DNA of 64,000 nucleotides from Bog-950 sp964631835 (GCA_964631835.1 CAZWAD010000011.1:1-64000), one strand, 5' to 3'. Positions 53,890 to 62,576 are shown, counted from the stretch's first letter. Notes: a model not told the origin generated them from the letters alone. Program-made: numbers and translations.

Positions 53890-54407
53890 ATAAGGTAAAG
53901 GGGGTCTGTAGCCATAGCGACAGGGGGTTTGGATAAAGCTAAGGGGGCTGTAGCTGTAGCGACAAGAGGCTTAGATAAAGCTAAATGGTCTGTAGTTGTA
54001 GCGACAGAGAGCTTGGATAAAGCTAAGGGGTCTGTAGCTGTAGCGACAAGAGGCTTAGATAAAGCTAAATGGTCTGTAGTTGTAGCGACAGAGAGCTTGG
54101 ATAAAGCTAAGGGGTCTGTAGCTATAGCGACAGGGGGCTTGGATAAAGCTAAAGGGGCTGTAGCCATAGCGACAGGGGGCTTGGATAAAGCTAACGGGTC
54201 TGTAGTTGTAGCGACAGGGGGCTTAGATAAAGCTAACGGGTCTGTAGTTGTAGCGACAGGGGGCTTAGATAAAGCTAAGGGGTCTGTCGCTATAGCTACA
54301 AGGGGCTTGCATACCTGCAAGGGCTCTGTCGCTATAGCTACAAGGGGTTTGCTGAGTAGCAAGGGGTCTGTCGCTGTAGCTACAAGGGGTTTGCTGAGTA
54401 GCAGTAG
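53890..54407. repeat. 42-bp tandem repeat array, twelve full units plus a partial, with covarying hairpins
   Basis: Units start at 53890, 53932, 53974 and then every 42 bases to 54352, with a thirteenth unit decaying after 54394. The usual unit is about GATAAAGCTAAGGGGTCTGT followed by AGCTATAGCGACAGGGGGCT and TG. Units 53974 and 54058 are identical, as are 54184 and 54226. Across each junction a small hairpin forms (CTTAG-ATAAAG-CTAAG type). In the last units the arms change together to CTTGCA/TGCAAG (54310) and TTGCT/AGCAA (54352, 54394). The core TGTAGCTATAGCGACA appears as its exact reverse complement in the units at 54268 and 54310. Both strands read open as 14-residue repeats, but there is no gene-like start. 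Confidence 0.88.
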
Positions 54408-54490
54408 GCAACAAGCTACAACTCCAGCGGGTTTTTACAAAGTAAAGCGGAGTGAAGTTATAACTTCATATATGTCTGAATACCAAATTA

Positions 54491-55597
54491 TTACTTAGGT
54501 TCTTTCAAATACCCAATCATAAGCCATGCCGCCCGCTCCGAAGCGCCTTTTTCGCCCAGCTTGTTTCGTAACAAAGAATAGCCGGTAAGAATTTCTTCCC
54601 GCCCGGTTGTGCTAAGAATTTTTCTCAGTTCGCTTACCAGCCTTTCTTTATTTACATCGTGTTGTATCAGTTCTTCCACCACCCTTTTGCCGCAAATGAG
54701 GTTGACGATGCAGATAAAACCTATGCTTTTGTCAATCAGCGCGCGGATGATGTAATAGGAAACGGGGCTTCCTTTATAGCAAACCACCTCGGGAACGTTG
54801 TGCAGGGCGGTTTCGAGAGTGGCGGTGCCGGAAGTAACAATGGCAGCGGAAGATTGCCGGAGCACATCGTAAGTTCGGTCAAGCGCTAAATCCACCTTTG
54901 TATTACCAATCAGTTTCCGGTAGAAATCTTCGCCTATTGAACTCATGCCGGTAACCACAAACCGGTAAGCGGGAAATTCATCAACTACTTTCAGGTATTC
55001 GGGAAGCAGATAGGTGATTTCCTGTTTGCGGCTGCCGGGAACAAGGGCTATGGTATTTGCCTGTTGAACCGGTAACCGGTAGCCGGTAACTGGCAATTGC
55101 AGCTCGTCAAGCAACGGATGCCCTACAAAGTCAACCTCAACACCGTGCTGCTCATAAAAAGCTTTCTCGAACGGAAAAATGACAAACATACGGTCAACAT
55201 ACTGCTTTACCTTTTTCACCCTGCCCTTTTTCCATGCCCAAAGCTGAGGCGATATGTAATAGAAGATTTTGAAATTGTTTTTCTTCAGAAACTTAAACAG
55301 GCGGAAGTTGAAGCCGGGGTAATCAATCAGGATAACCACATCGGGCTTAAACTGCAGAATATCGTTTTTGCAGAACGAAATATTTCTGAGGATAGCCGGA
55401 AGGTGTTTCACCACCTCAAAAAAACCCATAAAGGCAAGCCGGCTGATGTGCATAACCACCTCGCCACCGGCAGCTTCCATCTTATCGCCACCCCAGCAGC
55501 GGATAACAGCGCCCGGGTCTTGCTTCTTCAGCGCAGTAATGAGGTGCGAGCCGTGGAGGTCGCCACTGGCTTCACCGGCAATGATGTAATACTTCAT
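54491..55597 (-). CDS. lpxB: Lipid-A-disaccharide synthase
   Basis: The 368-residue glycosyltransferase (GT19) joins lipid X and UDP-2,3-diacylglucosamine in lipid A synthesis. It has the N-terminal GEASGDLHG motif (residues 8-16), PDVVILIDYPGFNFRL, KIFYYISPQLWAWKKGR, VDFVGHPLLDEL, LVPGSRKQEI and the C-terminal SGTATLETAL acceptor region. Between VGHPLLDEL and the PGSR motif it carries a short insert QLPVTGYRLPVQQ coded by heptamer DNA (55065-55099). Last gene of a surE, small membrane protein, lpxB series. The stop codon lies just beside the 42-bp array. Confidence 0.95.
   Translation of the reverse strand: MKYYIIAGEASGDLHGSHLITALKKQDPGAVIRCWGGDKMEAAGGEVVMHISRLAFMGFFEVVKHLPAILRNISFCKNDILQFKPDVVILIDYPGFNFRLFKFLKKNNFKIFYYISPQLWAWKKGRVKKVKQYVDRMFVIFPFEKAFYEQHGVEVDFVGHPLLDELQLPVTGYRLPVQQANTIALVPGSRKQEITYLLPEYLKVVDEFPAYRFVVTGMSSIGEDFYRKLIGNTKVDLALDRTYDVLRQSSAAIVTSGTATLETALHNVPEVVCYKGSPVSYYIIRALIDKSIGFICIVNLICGKRVVEELIQHDVNKERLVSELRKILSTTGREEILTGYSLLRNKLGEKGASERAAWLMIGYLKEPK
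55065..55099 (-). repeat. Heptamer repeat inside lpxB
   Basis: TGAACCG, GTAACCG, GTAGCCG, GTAACTG and GCAATTG are five consecutive 7-mers in the lpxB frame, coding LQLPVTGYRLPV. The site is a linker between conserved LpxB motifs, so it is likely tolerated. Confidence 0.85.
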
Positions 55598-55603
55598 AAC
55601 CGG

Positions 55604-55948
55604 TTAAATCATGTCTTTGATTACAATGGCGATAATCAAAAGCATGGTAGCCACTATCACCGCCCGCGAAGCATTGTAATAATCGCGTTTGATAAAGAAG
55701 AAGAACAAAGCGGCATTGGGAATACAGCAGAGCGTGCTGGTTTTTAAAAACACCGTTTGGTTGTTCATAGAATGCAAGAACAGGCTGAACGAAAACGAAG
55801 CGCCCTGAATATAAACCGACTGAAACCAGGTAAAGCCGTAAAAGGCAAAAAACACAATTACCGGTAAGAGGATAGAAGGGATAAAGCCCACCGAAAAGCG
55901 GTCCCATTTGTAAATGGTGGGGTTGGGGTTGAAGTATTTGTCGAGCAT
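55604..55948 (-). CDS. Small hypothetical membrane protein (114 aa)
   Basis: From the ATG at 55948 (MLDKYFNPNPTIYKWDRFSV) the product has 114 residues with three hydrophobic segments (about 20-40, 47-62 and 88-110) and a short basic loop. An upstream start would add residues coded by heptamer-like DNA. It lies between surE and lpxB on the same strand, a position seen for a small uncharacterised protein in other Bacteroidota as far as I recall. The function is unknown, and a role in lipid A or envelope biogenesis is only guilt by association. Confidence 0.65.
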   Translation of the reverse strand: MLDKYFNPNPTIYKWDRFSVGFIPSILLPVIVFFAFYGFTWFQSVYIQGASFSFSLFLHSMNNQTVFLKTSTLCCIPNAALFFFFIKRDYYNASRAVIVATMLLIIAIVIKDMI

Positions 55949-55991
55949 GGGTTGGGGTTGTTTAGCTGCTGTAAGTTGAGTATATGAAATG

Positions 55992-56040
55992 AATAACCAA
56001 TTACCAATAACCAATTATCAATTATCAATGACCAATAACC
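55992..56040. repeat. AATAACC-type heptamer array between the membrane-protein gene and surE
   Basis: Seven exact consecutive 7-mers occur: AATAACC, AATTACC, AATAACC, AATTATC, AATTATC, AATGACC, AATAACC. Decaying copies extend to about 56055. An inverted, three-unit copy (GGTTATG, GGTTATT, GATTATT) lies at 56119-56139. Confidence 0.9.
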
Positions 56041-56146
56041 AATGAAACAATTTCCAAACAATAACCGAATGAAGAACGAAAACACCAATGACCGGAACGG
56101 CAAATCTGAACATTGTTTGGTTATGGGTTATTGATTATTACAAACT

Positions 56147-56974
56147 CTACAAATTAAACTCCTCTTTACTCACCTTAGGCACAGTACCGCTTTCTTTATC
56201 AACGGGTTTCATATTCCAGTTTTCGTTGATGAAAGGAATAACATGATGAGCAGTCATATCATGCTGAACCGGTACAACGCTTACATATCCGTTAGCCAGA
56301 GCCCACTCATCGGTGTCGTGCCCCTGGTCGTAGTTCACAAACTTGCCGGTAAGCCAGTAGTAGGGTCTGCCAATAGGGTCTTTGCGCTCAATGTATTCTT
56401 CCTCCCATTTTGCCTGCGCCTGGCGGCAAATAAGCATGCCCTTAATGTTTTTATGGTCGTGCTGCGGAATATTTACATTCAGTAAAGTATGCTTGGGCAG
56501 CCCGAACTTCAGAATCTGCTCAGAAATGTACTTGGCATAATAAGCCGAAGCCTTGAAGTCGGCATTGTGACTGTAGTCGCACAGCGAAAAACCTACGGAG
56601 GGAATACCTTCGAGGCTCGCCTCAACTGCCGCACTCATGGTTCCCGAATAGATGATGTTGATAGAAGAGTTACTGCCGTGGTTGATACCGCTTACGCACA
56701 AGTCGGGATGGCGGTGCAGCACCTTATCAACGGCAAGTTTAACGCAGTCAACCGGTGTGCCGCTGCACTGGTAAGCCTTTATGTCGCCAAAGGAATGTTC
56801 TTTTTGCAGGCGCAGAGGCTTGTTAATGGTAATAGCGTGCCCCATTCCCGACTGCGGGGAATCAGGCGCAACCACCACCACCTCGCCTAAATCGCGCACA
56901 GCATCTACCAAAGCCCTTATCCCGAGCGAAGTAATGCCGTCATCATTAGTTACTAAAATCAAAGGTTTGCTCAT
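56147..56974 (-). CDS. surE: 5'/3'-nucleotidase SurE
   Basis: The 275-residue metal-dependent phosphatase dephosphorylates nucleoside monophosphates and is linked with survival in stationary phase. The N-terminal ILVTNDDGITSLG motif holds the metal ligands (Asp11, Asp12), and GINHGSNSSINIIYSGTMSAA is the second active-site motif. The length is in the upper family range, with a C-terminal tail KESGTVPKVSKEEFNL. It is upstream of a small membrane protein and lpxB; the gap to the former contains the heptamer repeat. Confidence 0.95.
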   Translation of the reverse strand: MSKPLILVTNDDGITSLGIRALVDAVRDLGEVVVVAPDSPQSGMGHAITINKPLRLQKEHSFGDIKAYQCSGTPVDCVKLAVDKVLHRHPDLCVSGINHGSNSSINIIYSGTMSAAVEASLEGIPSVGFSLCDYSHNADFKASAYYAKYISEQILKFGLPKHTLLNVNIPQHDHKNIKGMLICRQAQAKWEEEYIERKDPIGRPYYWLTGKFVNYDQGHDTDEWALANGYVSVVPVQHDMTAHHVIPFINENWNMKPVDKESGTVPKVSKEEFNL

Positions 56975-57121
56975 GGTGTAAAAATAGGGGATTAAACGGC
57001 TTCAGCAATCTGAGATGCTGTTCGTACATAAATCGAAATTGTTGTTTCGCACAGAGACACGGAGAATAAATACAGAGAATTCCTCCCGGCTGTTTTCTCC
57101 GCGGCTCCGTGCGAATTGCCT

Positions 57122-58054
57122 TTAAACTCCGGCAAGCTTCGCCCCGCGCAAAAACTCCTCTACGCTCATTTTCTTTTTTCCTTCCATCTGGCATTCGGTA
57201 ACATCGAGCCAGCCGTCATTACATTTAAAACGCAGGAAGGTTTTGCCATCGGTTTTATAAGCACCCGAAGAGGAACTGCTGTCAGCAACAGCGGAGCGCT
57301 GTGATTTCAGAATTTTGAAAACCTTACCGCCCAGAAGCGTAAAAGCAGCCGGGTAAGGCGAAAGCCCGCGGATATGATTGTAAACTTCGCGGGCGCTTTT
57401 GCTCCAGTCAATCCGGCAATCATCCTTAAATATTTTCGGAGCGGCTTTTACATCAGCAGCTTGCTCCTGCTCCGTTTGGGGATAATCACCGGAAGCGATA
57501 GCGTCCACCGTTTTGCGAAGAACCTTAGCCCCGAGAACCATCAGCTCACGATATAGCTCACCGGCAGTTTCATCATCGCGAACGGGAATCTTTTCGCGGA
57601 AAATTATTTTGCCGGTATCAATTTCCTGTTGAATAAAAAAAGTGGTTACACCGGTCTCCTTTTCTCCGTTAATAATAGCCCAATTGATGGGAGCAGCGCC
57701 CCGGTATTGCGGAAGCAGGGAAGCATGGAGGTTGATGGAACCAAGCGGGGGCATGTTCCAAACTGCTTCGGGCAGCATGCGGAATGCCACCACCACGAAC
57801 AAGTCGGCATTGAGCGCCCTCAGCTCAGCAAGAAAAGCTTCGTTCTTCAGCTTTTCCGGCTGAAGAATGCGGAGCGACTTAGTACCGGCAAATTTCTTCA
57901 CATCGCTTTCGAGCAATTGCATTCCTCTGCCTGCGGGTTTGTCGGGAGCGGTAATTACGCCAACTACTTCATGCTCCGACTGCAGAATAGAATCAAGCAT
58001 GGGCACAGCAAACTCCGGTGTACCCATAAAAACAATCTTCAGCTTTTTGTTCAT
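57122..58054 (-). CDS. fmt: Methionyl-tRNA formyltransferase
   Basis: The 310-residue enzyme formylates initiator Met-tRNA using 10-formyltetrahydrofolate. Catalytic residues are all visible: Asn108 and His110 in SINLHASLLPQYRG and the Asp of FIQQEIDTGKII (about Asp146). The N-terminus GTPEFAVPMLDSI and the C-terminal beta-barrel (FRFKCNDGWLDV) are present, so the length is full. It begins 3 bases after the stop of the DUF1343 gene, so the two are probably cotranscribed. Confidence 0.96.
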   Translation of the reverse strand: MNKKLKIVFMGTPEFAVPMLDSILQSEHEVVGVITAPDKPAGRGMQLLESDVKKFAGTKSLRILQPEKLKNEAFLAELRALNADLFVVVAFRMLPEAVWNMPPLGSINLHASLLPQYRGAAPINWAIINGEKETGVTTFFIQQEIDTGKIIFREKIPVRDDETAGELYRELMVLGAKVLRKTVDAIASGDYPQTEQEQAADVKAAPKIFKDDCRIDWSKSAREVYNHIRGLSPYPAAFTLLGGKVFKILKSQRSAVADSSSSSGAYKTDGKTFLRFKCNDGWLDVTECQMEGKKKMSVEEFLRGAKLAGV

Positions 58055-58057
58055 TAG

Positions 58058-59260
58058 CTATTCAAAGTCAGGATATAACAAATACTTTTTCCGCAGCTTC
58101 TTATACGCTTCCAAATCCGCCTGCCAGCTTGCCTTTATTTCTGCTTCACTCTTCCCGCTCTTGATTTGTTTTTTCAATTCATCGGTACCGGCAAGCTTGT
58201 CAAAGAAAGAAGTGGGAAGAAAAAATACGGAAGTATCGGGATATGCGGAATATGCTTTCAGCAAATAGGAAAGGTTAATGCCGGGCCTGGCAATACTTTC
58301 TCTTCGCAAATCAAACCCGAAGCAAACTTTGTTGACATGTGGCGGATTCCGGGCGGTGGCAATGCTTTTCGGGTTGAAAGAAAAATTGCGCACGGTAATT
58401 TCAGGGGCGCCTATCATCTGGAACGGATAGTCGGTTCCTCTGCCCACTGAGATATTTGTCCCCTCAAAGAAGCAAAGGGAAGGATACAGATAAATTGCCA
58501 CTTCGTTTGGCAAACCGGGAGAAGGTTTTACCGGGAGTTTATAACGGGTGGAGTGGGTATAATTATTACACTCAACTACCTTCAGCCTGCACTGCGTTCC
58601 GTCTTTCAGCCATTTTTCGCCATTCACCATTTGAGCATATTCGCCAACAGTTAAGCCATGTACAACCGGAATGGGGTCAACCCCGACAAACGACTGGAAT
58701 TCTTTCTTTAACACCGGACCGTCCACATACCAGCCGTTGGGATTCGGACGGTCAAGCACAATCAGTTCCTTATCGTGTTCTGCGCAGGCTTCCATTAAAT
58801 AATGAAGCGATGAAATAAAGGTATAGAACCGGGCGCCCACATCCTGAATGTCAAAAACCACCACATCAATATCCTTCAAATTAGCATTAGAAGGCTTCTT
58901 CTTATCTCCGTAAAGCGAGATAATTTTGATTTTTGTTTTACTGTCTATACTGTCCTTTACATGTTCACCCGCATCTGCCTCCCCTCTGAATCCGTGTTCG
59001 GGAGCAAATATTTTCCTGATATTGACTTTAAGTGAGAGTAATGTATCAACCAAATGGGAATTGGCAACCATCGAGGTCTGGTTCACAAGCAGGGCAACTT
59101 TCCTGTTCCCGAGTAAGGGGAGTAGAACATCTAAACGCTCAGCGCCACAAACAAGTTGTTCCAATACCACCGGGGCTGCCGGCTTCTGCTTAATCACAGG
59201 CCGGGAATTACAGGCATTTACCAGAACAAGAAAGAAACAAACCAGGGATAAATTTTTCAT
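58058..59260 (-). CDS. DUF1343 exo-beta-N-acetylmuramidase (NamZ-like) lipoprotein
   Basis: From ATG 59260 the product has 400 residues with a lipoprotein signal (LVLVNAC lipobox, Cys at about residue 17). DUF1343 proteins include NamZ, which removes non-reducing terminal MurNAc from peptidoglycan fragments. Characteristic motifs are VNQTSMV, IFAPEHGFRGEADAGEHV, DVVFDIQDVGARFYTFISSL and FFEGTNISVGRGTDYPFQM. It should act in the periplasm on cell-wall recycling or scavenging. It is followed at once by fmt. The upstream region contains the CTTCAAA heptamer array. A start at 59275 (TTG) is rejected. Confidence 0.85.
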   Translation of the reverse strand: MKNLSLVCFFLVLVNACNSRPVIKQKPAAPVVLEQLVCGAERLDVLLPLLGNRKVALLVNQTSMVANSHLVDTLLSLKVNIRKIFAPEHGFRGEADAGEHVKDSIDSKTKIKIISLYGDKKKPSNANLKDIDVVVFDIQDVGARFYTFISSLHYLMEACAEHDKELIVLDRPNPNGWYVDGPVLKKEFQSFVGVDPIPVVHGLTVGEYAQMVNGEKWLKDGTQCRLKVVECNNYTHSTRYKLPVKPSPGLPNEVAIYLYPSLCFFEGTNISVGRGTDYPFQMIGAPEITVRNFSFNPKSIATARNPPHVNKVCFGFDLRRESIARPGINLSYLLKAYSAYPDTSVFFLPTSFFDKLAGTDELKKQIKSGKSEAEIKASWQADLEAYKKLRKKYLLYPDFE

Positions 59261-59269
59261 ATCAACACT

Positions 59270-59331
59270 CTTCAAACTTCAAACTTGAAACATTAACTTG
59301 AAAGTTCAAACTATAAATTTTAAACTCGAAG
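59270..59331. repeat. CTTCAAA-type heptamer array upstream of the FtsX-like gene
   Basis: CTTCAAA, CTTCAAA, CTTGAAA, CATTAA(C), CTTGAAA, GTTCAAA, CTATAAA, TTTTAAA and CTCGAAG follow one another, with one 6-base unit. It fills the 72-base gap between divergent genes, where the promoters must also lie. Confidence 0.8.
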
Positions 59332-59332
59332 C

Positions 59333-60640
59333 GTGAATACTGAGTTGTTTATAGTCCGCAAGATAGCATTCAGCAGCCGGAAAAGTTTTTCTGCATTTAT
59401 CATTCGTATTGCTGTTGCTTCCGTTACGCTCAGTTTAAGCACGATGATTATTACTACCAGTATGGTCAACGGATTCCAGAAAGAAATCAGGAACAAAGTG
59501 CTGGGATTCTGGTCTCATCTTGAAATTGTGCCGTTCAGCCTTTCTAATTCTCTTCAGGAAGAAGGGATTTACCGCCTGCAGGATTTTTACGGGAACAAAA
59601 ATATTATCCCCGAAGCGAGGCATATTCAGGTAACGGCACTTAAAGGCGGATTACTGAAAACCGAAAATGATTTTGAGGGTGTTGTTTTAAAAGGCGCTGG
59701 GGCTGATTTCGACTGGAGCAATTTTACTCCGTATCTTAAGGCTGGAGAAACAATTTCAAGTGATACCAGCCTGTCTCGTAGTGAAATTGTTATTTCAAAA
59801 TCTACTTCATCGCGGCTTCATTTAAGTGTGGGAGACAAAATCATAGTTTCCTTTATGGGCAGAAATATCCGCAACCGCCCGTTCAGAATTAAGGGAATTT
59901 ACGAGACAGGGTTGGAAGAGTTTGACAAGAAATATGCCTTGGTTGACATCGGTGTTATTCAGGACTTAAACAACTGGGGCCGCGATACTGTAGGCGGATT
60001 CGAAGTATTTCTGAAGCAGGAGAGCCTGTTTAAAAACAGAAGCACTTCATACTTTCTTACTATTTTCGGAAATCTGCTTGATGAGGAAAGTTTTTCAGAA
60101 ATGAAAAAAGACCCTCTTGAAAAAATTGGCGAAAATATTTATGCGAGGATGAATAATCCGAAACTCGATGTGCAAAGCATCAAAAGCATTATGCCCGGAA
60201 TCTTTGACTGGCTCGACCTTCAAACCATGAACGAACTAATTATACTTTCATTAATGCTGATTGTGGCTATCATTAACATGATTACCGCTTTGCTGATTCT
60301 CATCCTGGAACGCACCAATATGATTGGAATAATGAAAGCGCTTGGGGCAAGTAATATTTCGGTGCGAAAAATATTCCTCTATTATAGTGCGATTATCATC
60401 GGCATCGGGCTGGTTGCAGGAAATTTTTTCGGACTTGGAGTTTGCTTTATGCAAAATCAATTTCATTTCATCACACTTCCGCAGGAATCATACTACCTCT
60501 CTTACGCACCTGTTTCTGTTAACTGGAGCTGGATTTTTGCGCTGAATACGGGGACTATTCTTCTTACTCTTTTACTTCTGATTATTCCATCTATGCTAGT
60601 CACAAAAATATCACCGGTTAAGGCCATCCGGTTTGAATAA
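59333..60640 (+). CDS. FtsX/LolC-type ABC transporter permease
   Basis: The 435-residue protein starts with GTG (59333; no ATG nearby is better) and has an N-terminal transmembrane helix (about residues 18-45), a large periplasmic MacB-PCD-like domain (about 50-265) and three more helices (about 280-310, 335-365, 390-425) around NMITALLILILERTNMIGIMKALGAS, the FtsX signature. This is the architecture of lipoprotein-releasing (LolC/E) or macrolide-export type permeases. The ATPase partner is not adjacent. It is followed by acs after 24 bases, but the products are unrelated in function. Confidence 0.86.
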   Translation: MNTELFIVRKIAFSSRKSFSAFIIRIAVASVTLSLSTMIITTSMVNGFQKEIRNKVLGFWSHLEIVPFSLSNSLQEEGIYRLQDFYGNKNIIPEARHIQVTALKGGLLKTENDFEGVVLKGAGADFDWSNFTPYLKAGETISSDTSLSRSEIVISKSTSSRLHLSVGDKIIVSFMGRNIRNRPFRIKGIYETGLEEFDKKYALVDIGVIQDLNNWGRDTVGGFEVFLKQESLFKNRSTSYFLTIFGNLLDEESFSEMKKDPLEKIGENIYARMNNPKLDVQSIKSIMPGIFDWLDLQTMNELIILSLMLIVAIINMITALLILILERTNMIGIMKALGASNISVRKIFLYYSAIIIGIGLVAGNFFGLGVCFMQNQFHFITLPQESYYLSYAPVSVNWSWIFALNTGTILLTLLLLIIPSMLVTKISPVKAIRFE

Positions 60641-60664
60641 AAATTGATTTGTAATACCTGATAC

Positions 60665-62557
60665 ATGAAACAGATAACCACATTTGAAGAATACCTTCAG
60701 GAATATAGGAGGAGTATTGACAACCCTGAAAAGTTTTGGGCTGAAGTAGCTGAATCTTTTACCTGGATAAAAAAATGGAATAAAGTTCTGGATTGGAATT
60801 TTACTGAACCTAAAATAAGGTGGTTCGAAGGTGCTGAATGTAATTTGAGCGAAAATTGTGTTGACAGGCATTTACAAACCCGCGGTGAGCAGATTGCTAT
60901 TATCTGGGAACCAAATGACCCGAACGAAAAGCACAAAACACTCACTTATACTGAACTCCACAAGGAAGTTTGCCGTTTTGCAAACGCTTTGAAGAATTTA
61001 GGAATTAAGCCTGGTGACCGTATTTGCATTTACCTGCCTATGATTCCCGAAGCAGCTATTGCCATGCTGGCTTGTGCACGAATTGGTGCAATTCATTCTG
61101 TTGTATTTGCAGGGTTTTCTTCCTCATCTCTGGCTGATAGAATTAATGATTGCGGGTGTAATCTTTTAATCACTGCCGATGCATTCTTCAGGGGGAATAA
61201 AAAAATTGAGCTGAAAAAAATTGCTGATGACGCGTTGCAGCAAACATCTTGTGTTAAACATTGCCTGATATTCAATCACCGTCATACAAACATAGAAATG
61301 AAGGAAGGCAGAGACATTTGGTGGCATGATGCATTAAAAAATATGTCAGGTGAAAATGCTGCCCAGGCTATGGATGCAGAAGCCCCGCTTTTTATTCTGT
61401 ATACCTCAGGCTCAACCGGAAAACCTAAAGGTGTGCTGCATACTACAGCAGGCTATATGGTTTATGCGGGCTATACATTTCTGAATGTCTTTAATTTTCG
61501 GAAAGGTGAAGTTTTCTTTTGTACGGCTGATGTCGGTTGGGTAACAGGTCATTCCTATCTCATTTACGGGCCACTTTTAAATGGGGCCACCACTATTATG
61601 TTCGAGGGGATTCCCACTTATCCCGACCACGGAAGGTTTTGGGATGTGGCTTATAAACACAAGGTAAACATCTTTTATACAGCTCCCACAGCTATTCGCT
61701 CGCTCCAAACTTTCGGGGAAGAAATTTTTAAAACTAAAGACCTTTCATCGCTTAGAGTTTTAGGAACGGTAGGCGAACCCATCAATGAAGATGCATGGGA
61801 ATGGTACCACAAAAATGTGGGCAAAGAAAAGTGTCCAATTGTTGACACCTGGTGGCAGACTGAAACAGGAGGAATCATGATTTCACCCATAGCAACCGTT
61901 ACCAAATTGAAGCCTTCATTCGCTACCTTACCGTTACCCGGAGTACAACCTGTTTTATTAACTGAAAAGGGGAAGGAAATTGAGGGAAATAACATTGAGG
62001 GAAGTTTATGCATAAAATTTCCATGGCCAGGAATAGCTCGAACAGTTTACGGCAACCACGAGCGTTTTAGGCAAACCTACTTCTCGGCATATCCGAATTA
62101 TTATTTCACCGGTGACGGCAGCCGGAGAGATAGTGATGGGTATTACCGAATAACAGGAAGAGTAGATGATGTGATAAACGTTTCCGGTCATAGAGTTGGT
62201 ACCGGAGAAATTGAGGACGCCATTGACGAACATCCTCTGGCTGTTGAAACAGCTGTAGTCGGCTTTCCACATGAAATCAAGGGGCAGGGGATTTATGCTT
62301 TTGTGATTTGCGCGGAAGAAATTCAGGATGATGTGAAGTTCTGCTCTGAAGTTCGGGCGATAGTTTCCTTAAAAATAGGGGCATTTGCACGTCCCGATAA
62401 AATTCAAATTGTTACAGGCTTACCTAAAACGCGAAGCGGGAAAATAATGCGAAGAATTTTAAGAAAGATAGCAGAAGGCAATTTTTCAGAATTAGGAGAT
62501 GTTACAACACTACTTGATCCGTTAGTTGTAGAACAAATAAAAGAAGGAGCCTTGTAG
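60665..62557 (+). CDS. acs: Acetyl-CoA synthetase
   Basis: The 630-residue AMP-forming enzyme converts acetate, ATP and CoA to acetyl-CoA. The adenylation loop LYTSGSTGKPKGVLHTT, the ACS-specific FFCTADVGWVTGHSYLIYGPL and WWQTETGGIM, the hinge YYRITGRVDDVINVSGHR and the C-terminal catalytic lysine in TRSGKIMRRILRKIAEG are present. Length is slightly shorter than E. coli Acs (652). The C-terminal lysine is the usual acetylation site for control. A strong bidirectional terminator follows. Confidence 0.95.
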   Translation: MKQITTFEEYLQEYRRSIDNPEKFWAEVAESFTWIKKWNKVLDWNFTEPKIRWFEGAECNLSENCVDRHLQTRGEQIAIIWEPNDPNEKHKTLTYTELHKEVCRFANALKNLGIKPGDRICIYLPMIPEAAIAMLACARIGAIHSVVFAGFSSSSLADRINDCGCNLLITADAFFRGNKKIELKKIADDALQQTSCVKHCLIFNHRHTNIEMKEGRDIWWHDALKNMSGENAAQAMDAEAPLFILYTSGSTGKPKGVLHTTAGYMVYAGYTFLNVFNFRKGEVFFCTADVGWVTGHSYLIYGPLLNGATTIMFEGIPTYPDHGRFWDVAYKHKVNIFYTAPTAIRSLQTFGEEIFKTKDLSSLRVLGTVGEPINEDAWEWYHKNVGKEKCPIVDTWWQTETGGIMISPIATVTKLKPSFATLPLPGVQPVLLTEKGKEIEGNNIEGSLCIKFPWPGIARTVYGNHERFRQTYFSAYPNYYFTGDGSRRDSDGYYRITGRVDDVINVSGHRVGTGEIEDAIDEHPLAVETAVVGFPHEIKGQGIYAFVICAEEIQDDVKFCSEVRAIVSLKIGAFARPDKIQIVTGLPKTRSGKIMRRILRKIAEGNFSELGDVTTLLDPLVVEQIKEGAL

Positions 62558-62576
62558 TCAGTAACTTCCGTACAAC

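Larger units (their letters stand above)
53678..54490. other. Intergenic region with a palindromic element and a 42-bp repeat array
   Basis: The 813-base gap holds the T9SS operon promoter, an imperfect palindrome (53738-53817) and the 42-bp array (53890-54407). Both strands stay open through the array because 42 is a multiple of three. The two opposite-strand frames (53929-54498 plus and 53838-54362 minus) are not called as genes. Confidence 0.7.

Noticed and set aside
53890..54407. The 42-bp array as a CRISPR locus
   Set aside because: There are no unique spacers between repeats, units abut directly and vary within themselves, and no cas gene is in the window.
53838..54498. Two long opposite-strand open frames (174 and 189 codons) across the 42-bp array as genes
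   Set aside because: Both strands stay open simply because the unit is 42 bases and lacks stops in two frames. There is no ATG with ribosome-binding context, no signal or domain, and the frames overlap each other almost fully.
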